Shown here: positions 1 through 10,100 of the stretch, in pieces
Position numbering within the stretch: the first letter of the stretch is position 1
Layout: every line of letters begins with the position of its first letter
Origin: Saccoglossus kowalevskii
Taxonomy: Eukaryota > Hemichordata > Enteropneusta > Harrimaniidae
DNA length: 52,104 nt
Assembly (NCBI RefSeq): GCF_000003605.2
Contig: NW_003156734.1
Location: 767,568-819,671 of the forward strand
Direction: 5' to 3'
Notes under the pieces: model-generated
Seen by the model: only the letters and a program-made list of their open reading frames with translations
What the model was told of the DNA's origin: nothing
Database searches by the model: none
Made by a program: the position numbers and the translations under genes

Positions 1-573
1 AAAACTATCAGGTCTGTGGCAGTGTCGTATGACATCTATGTACCAAGTTTCATTTGAAATGTGATGATTAGTACTTGAGATATCAGTGGAAAAACCGAAA
101 ATTGACTAATCATTATGCAAATTAGGTAATTAGTATCCACGGATTATTACCAAAAACTAATCAAAACCTAGCATTAGTTCAGAGCATCTATGTACCAAGT
201 TTCATCAAAATCCAATGAGTGGTTGTTTAGATATCAGTGGAACAGTCATGGAACCACTAAAAAATAGCTAATTATCATGTAAATTAGGTAATTAATATGC
301 ACGGATTTTTACCAAAAATTAATCAAATCTGCGCATATGTTCAGAGCATCTATGTACCAAGTTTCATCAAAATCCAATGAGTGGTTCTTTAGATATCAGT
401 GGAACAGTCATAGAACAGCTAAAAATTAGCTAATTATCATGCAAATTAGGTAATTAACGAGCATGGATTTTTACCAAAACCTAATCAAATCTGCGCATTG
501 GCCCAGAGCATCTATGCACCAAGTTTCATCAAAAACCGATGTATGGTTCTTGAGATAGCAGTGGAACAGTCGG
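1..573. repeat. ~162-bp satellite, about four tandem copies
   Basis: The phrase CATCTATGTACCAAGTTTCAT recurs near 33, 185, 347 and, slightly changed, 509, giving a period of 162 bp between the last three copies and about 152 bp for the first. Each unit also carries GCAAATTAGGTAATTA and TTTTTACCAAAA. The array runs off the left edge. It lies in the intron after the 1013-1129 exon. Confidence 0.85.
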
Positions 574-659
574 ACACACATACACACATACACACACACA
601 TACACACATACACACATACACACATACACACATACACACATACACACATACAGACACAC
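574..659. repeat. CA/TA-rich microsatellite
   Basis: A run of ACACAT and ACACATAC units, almost pure for about 85 bp. It directly abuts the last copy of the ~162-bp satellite. Confidence 0.97.
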
Positions 660-669
660 TAACTGCAAA

Positions 670-701
670 GACTCCCATTTTGTGCTTCGCACATGGGAGT
701 C
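670..701. other. Two-part hairpin
   Basis: GACTCCCAT (670-678) pairs perfectly with ATGGGAGTC (693-701). Inside it GTGC (682-685) pairs with GCAC (689-692) around a TTC loop, leaving a three-base TTT bulge at 679-681. Function unknown. Confidence 0.7.
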
Positions 702-1012
702 AAAAATCGATGACAACCTGGATGCAATTGGTAATGACTGTCACAAGTACGTATGTGAATCTGCTGATGTGAAGGTGATTGATGTGTTGTCATGGCAACC
801 AAGCATGTCTTCAAGTCATTTGTTGTGCTGTGTATAACTGAGTTTCAGAGGTGAGTGTTGAAAGGAATGCGGTGATTTGAGTTCAAGCCGCGCACAAAGA
901 AGAGTGGAATTGCGAAAGACAAGGGTGCAGGGGGAAAAAAAGAAGAAGATGATGCAACAGAAACAGTGAGAAAATAATAAGAATAACAAGATGGCAGCAT
1001 CCGCTCACTTAC
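702..1012 (-). other. Intron sequence after the 1013-1129 exon
   Basis: Begins (minus strand) with donor GTAAGT at 1007-1012. I see no exon or repeat in 702-1006. Confidence 0.7.
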
Positions 1013-1129
1013 AGGGTCTAAGAGACAGGAAGTGAACTGCATGGCTTCTTGGTGATGCTGTTCTAGCATATCCATGTGAAGATCATCCAACAAAACATTT
1101 GTATCATCATAGAGCAGACCATCATCCAG
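1013..1129 (-). CDS. PDZRN-like exon: conserved segment after PDZ2
   Basis: This 117-nt exon has 39 codons (residues 212-250) and is phase 0 at both ends. It begins [11 protein letters not shown] and contains [20 protein letters not shown], nearly the wording that follows PDZ2 in vertebrate PDZRN3, where the segment links PDZ2 to the long C-terminal region. It is acidic at first, then His/Gln-rich and probably helical. Acceptor: CTATTCATAG. Donor: consensus GTAAGT. The next exon must lie left of position 1, because nothing coding is visible in 1-1012. Confidence 0.94.
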
Positions 1130-4100
1130 CTATGAATAGACAGAATGCACAGCATTAAAATGAAGAAATGAAACATGCTAAAGCTGAGAAAAGCTATGTA
1201 AAGAGATATGAGCTTCAAAAAAAAAATAATGATTAAACATGCTAGCAAATAAATCCTTGACAAAATGATTTAAGAAGTGTTCCTCCTTTTATCCATAGAC
1301 TGATTTGAATAATCAAGCAAAAGAAATTACAGAAGTGAAATAGTTGTGTTGCTCTGAACTATAGTTAAATCATTGCGCGAGTGTGTTTGTATGTTGGAAA
1401 CAAATTCTGAAAGAGAAAGTACTACAAGAAATATAATATAGTTGATATGGACCTCCTCCTAGTTTTATTGCTGATCTTTTGGCAGTGATTATGAAAGCCA
1501 GCATAGAGAGCATGTCACTGTAAAAATAAACTTTTTTTTTTTTCAGATTGAGGTTTTAATTTTCATCATTATTAAATTGTTCATGGTAAATATATCTAAT
1601 AAATATCGCTGTATATAAAAATAATTAACCAAGGGTGGTTCAGATTGAGTGTTTTATAAATAAAATGAGGTCTTAATGTTTACTTTCCAGACTAAAGAAA
1701 TTCAGTGATATCTTCAAATTGTTGTTTGATCAGATGCAGCGGAAGTAGCTGCCTCGTCTATAAATGTTCGACTATCGCAATGCAATTAAAGCCAATGGCA
1801 ACCAACATGTCCATCAATCGTTCGTACGCCTTCGGGCGCTGTATATAGGTTACGTTAATGTTGCTATGTAACAGTACTCTTTCTAGACATGTCAAATTGT
1901 CCCTATAAGCAACTGATTGTCACTCAGCATTTGAATGAAGCATACAACCCAATATGAGGTTACTACGCATACCTGAAAAAAGAATTAATTCCTTTTCGGT
2001 CAAGATATTGCCATTTTGCCAACCAATAATCAGATAAGTTAATAATAACGCTAACTGACGCGAGTCACTATGTTGATGTCAGTAAAGATTTCCAATTTAA
2101 AAACTTGTATAGTCCTTTGCTGTTTTTCAGCAGCCAGAGGTGAAACTTGTCATGTCGTGAGCTGCATACTAATTGGAAAACTAACTCTTTCAGGAATGAA
2201 CTTTCCCATGTAATGTCACTGAGCTGAAATATTGTCAGCATAGTAAATATTCTTAATACCGAGAGGAGAAATCCCTGATTACTGCGATACACATTATTGT
2301 CAATTTCATCTGCCAGTCACATGTTCAGCTAATCAACACTGAGAGTACATTCTGGGTGGGATGAGTACTTTCTTTATCTTACATAGCATCTTCTTTGCAC
2401 TGGTCCAACATTAATGTAAATACCATGTAACGATTCCGTACAAGCTTTCATTTCGCCCATTTCTTACTTGTAAGACTGACAGATGTATGACACCTGGGAA
2501 TATTGCAACTCAAGCAGGTATGCTACATACAAAATGATAACGGCGTTACCTTACACAGGTATTGAGCGATGATCAGAGTGATTGCATTGAAATTATGGGA
2601 TACTGCACTTAAGTTGAGATCAAATGATGACTAATGGCTAAAACAGCACGTTTGTCACTTTGCGATACGAAACATGGATTTTTTACGTCTAATTCTGGCA
2701 TTAAGTTTCATATTGAGAAAATAAATTTGTTTTATGACTTGTTTGAACACAAAAATCAACCTTTGTCACCTTTCTCAAAATCCTTGATCAAGACATGTAG
2801 TCAGGAAGAAATAAGGCCATTTGGTTTAAAAACTTACATAAAAGATAAACACAAATGTGAAAACTGCTTCACCAAAATGTTTTGTGGAAAAAAGTGATGG
2901 CATTAAATTGGTTGATGACACATCTATATACTTTCATAAAAATTATTTACACAACCATTGAATGCTAAATGTGCAACTCACATTGCCCGTCATACAATGT
3001 ATGCTGCACAATGCACAATTAAGAGAACCATATAAGGCAACATGGAAATGAAATGGCTGTTCACTGTTCAACACGGAAAACTATCATGGTACAAAATAGT
3101 CTTAAATTTTGCATTTATATTCCAAATTATATGTCAGCTGCAAGACTATATTTAGTGCAACATGTAGCCATGGTTATTAAGCTGTATGACCATATTTTGT
3201 GTAACATGAATCCATGGTTACTCAGTGACATGATCGTATTTGGTGTAACATGAATCCATGGTTACTCAGTGACATGACAATATTTGGTGTAACATGAATC
3301 CATGGTTACTCAGTGACATGACCATATTTGGAACAACATGAATCTATGGTTACTTAGTGACATGACCATATTTGGTGCAACATGAAGCCATGGTTACTCA
3401 GGTGCATGACCAAATTTGGTACAACATGTATTCATGGTTACTCAACTGCATGACCATATTTGGTGGAACATGTATCCATGGTTACTCAGTTGCATGACCA
3501 TATTTGGTAGAACATGGATCCAGACATAATTTTGTCCGCCCCAGTTTTCAGCGTATATAGAACAATGGTTAACTTTAAAGTGACATGACTGTGTTTTTTG
3601 GCCATTTTCCCATATTTTTTATTCCATGTAAGAACAATGAGCTAAAAACATATGAAAACATGTTGTATAGCATGGTGAGAATTACCAATTAAAATCATTG
3701 CAGTAGAACCTACACCAAATCTAGTTCTAACCGGGGCCATATATATATACTATGCTGTTCCCATACTATTCCACAAGGATCAAAATGGGATTCAATTGCA
3801 CATGAAACAAGACCCGGTAAATAATAGTTAGCGGAGTGAGAGAAAACGAAAGCTATTTTTTCTGCCTGCCAAATCAATGTAGCAGACTGACGTGGACAGC
3901 TTTACTTTGAACTAAAATGAAGAGAGCATGCTGGGAAGTTCAGGTCTGCTGGATGTCTAGGAAGTAATGTAACCTCCAAGCAATTATCTTTAATGCCTTG
4001 TTGAGTTATGTTTATTTATATATATATAGTTGACACCATTATCAAGAAATGTAAACCACTCAGAGAAAGTATATTTACCTGTAACTGAGGTCTACAGACA

Positions 4101-7100
4101 AGAATCGCAATTTCTTGTCGGTCTTGGGAAAACAGCATGATGGCCTGGTCTTTATTGTGTACGTCCACTCCATTGATCTGTGAGTCAAACAATAAATGTA
4201 TATGTTAGTTAGTCTCCATGCTAAAAAAGCTACTCAAGAATACTGCAAGGCATTTTCCACTCTGACATGGAATATCTAAGACAAGCCAGGTGGAAATTGC
4301 CAGAAAAAATTGATTAATACGAATATTATGATAATTTTTCATCGATACTCTAAATCCGATTTAAATAATTTAAAAACATGTGTTCAATTTATCAAATTTA
4401 AATGCATATAAGAATGTGAATATAACCATTCCAAAGATTCAGTTGTTGTCTGCCAAAGGCACCAAGAATAAGAAAACAAGTTGGTTTTCAATTATAGATG
4501 ACTAATTACGCAGTATTTGTATTTAAAACTCATTTTTGTAAATATCTAATTTGGAAAATATTTTGATTTAACAATCTGAGACACCATGTGTCAAGAAAGT
4601 GAGAGTTGGGTAATCGAGGATAAGCAAAGTGGAGGTAGGATAAGCAGGGTGGGAGTGGGATAAGCAGGGAGAAAGTGGGAAAATCTACGAGGGAGTGGGA
4701 TAAGTAAGGTGGAGGTAGGATAAGCAGGGTGGGAGTGGGATAAGCAGGGAGAAAGTGGGAAAATGTATGAGGGAGTGGGATAAGTAAGGTGGAGGTAGGA
4801 TAAGCAGGGTGGTCGTGGGATAAGCAGGGAGAAAGTGGGAAAATCTACGAGGGAGTGGGATAAGTAAGGTGGAGGTAGGATAAGCAGGATGGTAGTGGGA
4901 TAAGCAGGGAGAAAGTGGGAAAATCTATGAGGGAGTGGGATAAGTAAGGTGGAGGTAGGATAAGCAGGGTGGTAGTGGGATAAGCAGGGAGAAAGTGGGA
5001 AAATCTATGAGGGAGTGGGATAAGTAAGGTGGAGATAGGATAAGCAGGGTGGTAGTGGGATAAGTAAGGTGGGAGTGGAATAGGCAAAGTGGGTGTACCA
5101 GTAAGTTAATCAAGGAGAAAGTCAGATAAGCAAAGTGGGACAAGCAAGGTGGGAGTGGGATAAGTAAGGTGGGAGTGGGATAAGTAAGATTGGCATGGAA
5201 TAAGCTAAGAGGAAGTGGGATAAGTAAAGTGGGAATGGAATAAGCAATGTGGGAGTGGGCTACAAGCTAATTGGGAGGGGACTAAGCCATGTAAGTGAGA
5301 AAAAAATGAAGCAAAGCAGACATCCCATGAAAGAAGTTGTAGATTATTGAATAAACATAAATAAATAACAATCAATGTAATTAACAATATTCACTAATAA
5401 ATAGAAATTGTATGAATCTAAAAGTATACAGGGAGGCAGAGATGATGACAGCCGAGCTAATATGGATAGAAATGACTTGGGGGCTATTTGAATGCCACAT
5501 TAGAATGTAATTTTCAATAAATTAACGAACAAGATTCCCCAGCATCAGCTGCTCTATATGCAATTTATAAATTATATACACCTATATATAAGTGAGTTTC
5601 TGTAATTCATTCTCCCTATAGTTTTAAATATTTTTAAAATTTATATAATTATCATATGACCATCTCAGAGTAAATCTTCAAAACTTTGAAAGCATAGTAT
5701 TGAACGGTTGTCATCTTTCATAAAATAAATCTGCATAATTATATTAAATCTAAAATTAACAATGAAATGATAGAAAAATATTGCACCATAATATTTATGG
5801 AGTTCAAAGAGTTTAGGAATTATTACTACCTGAAAATGATATTAGAAAAAAAATATTGAAACATTGCAAATGATTTCTTAAAATGAACACATATCTCTGC
5901 TAAGATGTCTGAACTTGATTTTAAGTTTTAAGGTTTGAAGATCCATCAATGACGACTAACATCTAGTACATTTCAACTCTACTGATTGAACAACGTATGA
6001 CCTTGGAGGCTATGGTTGCCATGGTGAAGGTCAGAGTGGACTGGATGTAAGTAAATGTTGATGGGTGTCTAGAATTGCATGAATCCTATCTATATTTCCT
6101 TTCTTGTTAAAAACTCTACGGATTTCTCAATTTCATGGTATTTTCTACTTGACTAGCCAAAGTGATCTAATGCTTGCCTCCTAGGAATTACTTTTCCTAA
6201 GACGCAGATGGACAGCGCAGTCACTCAAGCAGCAAAGATGGACTTCTTGAAACACCGGCCATGCGACTGAAAATCTCATTCCAAATATTATGCCAGAACT
6301 ATCTCAGAGGAAATTCAGCCAGTAAAGCATTGTCAGGCTAAATTTTCTGCTCGGCGGGGTTGATTCTGCGGTAATAGACACGCTTCTCTGCGACTAGCAC
6401 ACAGAGATACAGATAAATAAAGGTTCAGTGAAATGAGACATTCTGACACAATAGAGCTGACTTAATATGATTATAAGGAATTCTCACAATGTGAAAGCGG
6501 TGAGTGACAAAAAAAAGGTAGTGTATAATGTTGCAATATAATATCTCATACCTCTCCTACCAGTTCAAAATACAGAAAAATGTTTTGGAACAAAATTGGA
6601 TGTGTGCCCCAGATTGGCTTTTTCCCACCAAAATGTTATAATTTTTTTTTGTATTTTTTTATAATTTCTAACCTAAATGACAAAATTGTTTTTATGTTCA
6701 TAATAGACCCTACTTAAATGATGGAGCATGCAATAGATGTAGTTTTTGGTTTATCCATGCTTCTACTACAGATGCACTTTTATGCAGGTTTATTTTGTGT
6801 GACAAAAAGTATATGTCGTTTCGTAATTTTTTTTCATTGTTTGACAAGTTAGAACATCGAATATTTATCTTGAATTACCTGCAGAATCTGATCTCCTTCC
6901 CGTATTCGGCCATCTTGTCCCGCTATACTATAAGGTTCGATCTGAAAATAATAATAAAACAATTTTATTTATCAATATTGTCAATATATTACCCAAAAAA
7001 CTCATTTAATAGCCATCCATTTTTTTTATTCATAAAAGAAATAAATGAAAACAGGAAAATTTCCATTATTTTTTATAACACAAAAATCAACAATTCTCCC

Positions 7101-10100
7101 TTGTTGTCTGGCTGTAAATGGTTTATCATCGAACGGGGGTCATGTGATTATATTACAATACATGGCGGCCACATCAAGGTATCTACATTTCTTAACCTTT
7201 TAATTAGAAGCTTTATAATTATATAAAACTATTAAAAGAATTAATCACCGGTTGATAGTGAAGAGATGGATAATTGGATATTTAATATCAGATTTCATTC
7301 ATATATATTTTTAAAGGTATTGATTTGAAATCAGTGTAAGCTGTGTATTGGAATCCTCTATGTCTATGTTCCCTTAGGCACCAACCTTACAATATGCACA
7401 GTTCAATTTCAAAATAACCCGATGGAAAATTAAATTTCATTTCATTAATTTCTAATGTTCATTCATATTTTCTACAGCGAGTGCCTGAGGAGTGCTAATT
7501 GTATTAAGCAAGTAAATCTAAAAGGGGTTTCATCTTTTCTTTTTTTTTTCCTCGTTTTTTTTTTTCAGCTGAGAAGCATAGGTGTGTTTTAACTCGAACA
7601 TGCAATGTGAGGCAAGCTAGGGAGTCATATGAACACAGAGAACTACACAGTTAAATTGAGGCTGGCTAAGGAGTCATATGAGCTCAGGGAATTGCATAGT
7701 TACATATTGTAATGGTTTTAAGAAAGTATGTTATATCATAAATATTATAATATGAGGGTTTTAAGAAATTCAAATATGCTAGGTCATAAATGTTATACAA
7801 TATAAGCAATTTAAGAAACTATGTTATGCATTTTCATGTTTGTAGGACTGTGACTGAAATGTCTTGTGTATTAAACTGCTAGTTAGGCAGTGTTGTGATG
7901 GATGTGGGTCCCACACAATGTGCATAGAAGCACACTAAAATAAAAACTGCAGTTATTGTATGATAGATCTTTGAAATACGTCTCATTTTTACATTCGTAA
8001 AAATTCGTAAAATGTCACGAAACACTTTGGTGTAATTGAGTTTTACGGAGTAGTTGTCTGCCAACACACTGTGAAATCACCATGGACAATAGAAACCTGT
8101 AGTTATAAACATACATGTAGGAGGCAGATCCAAATCATGTCTGAACAGTCAAAGGTTTATTTATAACTGTTCCTTGAAAGGTAGATTACAAACCAGAAAG
8201 ATGTCATGGTCAGGGTGTAATCATGCATGAAAAGTTTGCTAACAACTAAGGAGTTCAACATATCAGTTTCGCTCATTCTGTAGAAACGATATATAACGCA
8301 GAGACAGTAAATACAAAGCACCTCAAGTAAAACGATTAAGTATAGTATTAAAGTGTGGAAATGGTAAGTAATAAAAAAGAACCTAAAACATTTTAACTTT
8401 AAACCCCCTATTTTTTTTTAATCTGATCGTAAATTGTTATGAGGCGAGCTTAGAAGCTACCAGTGTTACTCTATCAACACTGTCTACTCACCAGAACTGC
8501 CTGTAAGTTCATGTGGCATGAAGAGCAAATCAACACTGCCAGCTCAAATTTCCTTACTGAAGCTTGTTATAAATTGACCTGGTGTGGCCCTGCAGTGAAA
8601 ACTATGCAAAGTCTGATTCTCTTGGCGTTAGGTTCTGTATATCCCCCATCTACAGTCCCTAGAGATCACAGTTTCTCTTGCCTCATTAGGGCTTGTTAAG
8701 CATGTTTTGAATGCCTGCCAAAAACAACTTAATCAGAGCTGAACCTGTAGTTTTCTGTTTTAGTTCAGTGTCTTAATTCCTATCGTAATTCATCACTCAT
8801 CACGTTGTGATCACTATAATGTGATATATTATCTTGTTCAGGCTTGTAGAATATTGCACCATATTAAAGTTGAGTGCAGTACTGATACAGTATCGATTGT
8901 TTTCTCATTGAAGTTTTGACTATGCTTACTTATAGCACCAGACAATGCTAAGTTTCAGTGCCTGGATTGTTGAATTACAATTTTGTATTACGTTTATTCT
9001 TTAGTTCAATTGCCATATTTTATATTTTTGTGCAAAAAAAAAAAAAAGAAAAAAATACAATTCACAGGTACTACGAACAATCAAATCTTACAATTGTTGT
9101 TATATATATATTTTTTCCCCTTACCAAAATTAGGCATAATAAAACAGTTACCAACTTGTGGCTCACTGTTGAAGATTTCCAAATGGATGGTGAAACATGC
9201 TTTGCTTGATTAACTTGCGTATAAATATCAAAATTGTGATTTCGAAAAACAACAACATATACATATCATATTACTCTCAATTTTAATTAGACCTTTATCA
9301 CATCTCACCATCCATACATCAATATAAAGCTCTGTTGTCATTCATAATTACGCTATATTTGTATTCAATGATATTAATTTACCTCGCTAACAAATATTCC
9401 CGTTTCTTCTTCATCATCAGTGCCATAACACAGCGTCAGTCCCAGTTTGTCATTGTTATTTCTTCTCCTCAAAAACACCTCCTACAGAGACAATAAACAG
9501 GTGTGAAATGAACGCCATGATAAACTGATTTTCTATTTCGCATCAGTCAGGAGTTTTATGCGTGTAACTCGTTGGTAGTTGGTAGTGACAGAATATTAAT
9601 GACAGACTGATCTTACCTCGTATTCCATTTCATAGCCTTTATCAAGCCCTTCATCCAGCAGGGGAAAATCATAATTATCTACACTGTCAAGTTCATTTAG
9701 TAAATCATTGTCAATTAATGTCATCGGCTGTTGTGGAGATATTTCACATAGTCTGAAAAAAAGGAAAAACAACAATTAGAGCTGGAAACACAAACTGTGT
9801 TTACTTTACTTTACTTTACTTAGCAATATATTGAACTAATTTCTGTTCAAATTCTTAGTATACTATATTTTCCATATATATATATATATTGACATAAATG
9901 AAATTACTGATACTCTTCTAATTTCGCAAATAACAAATTTTCACAAATCTGTAAAAATTCTGCAATTTTGTAGCTGCAGTAAAAATTTGTCATGGAAATC
10001 ACAAAATGTTGTTCTCACGGAACCCATAAAATCATCAAATCCTGACAATTACTAGCAGTGAAATTTAATCAGTTTATAGTAATTCTGTAGTACAAAAAAC

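Noticed and set aside
471-716. Frame rich in Cys-Val-Tyr repeats
   Set aside because: Translation of the CA/TA microsatellite.
4845-5387. Repetitive minus-strand frames ([14 protein letters not shown] type)
   Set aside because: Produced by the 20-bp minisatellite; two overlapping frames show the same pattern.
6795-7226. 143-codon plus-strand frame
   Set aside because: It overlaps the well-supported 63-nt PDZ2 exon on the other strand, and is Ile/Phe/Asn-rich as expected of AT-rich intron.
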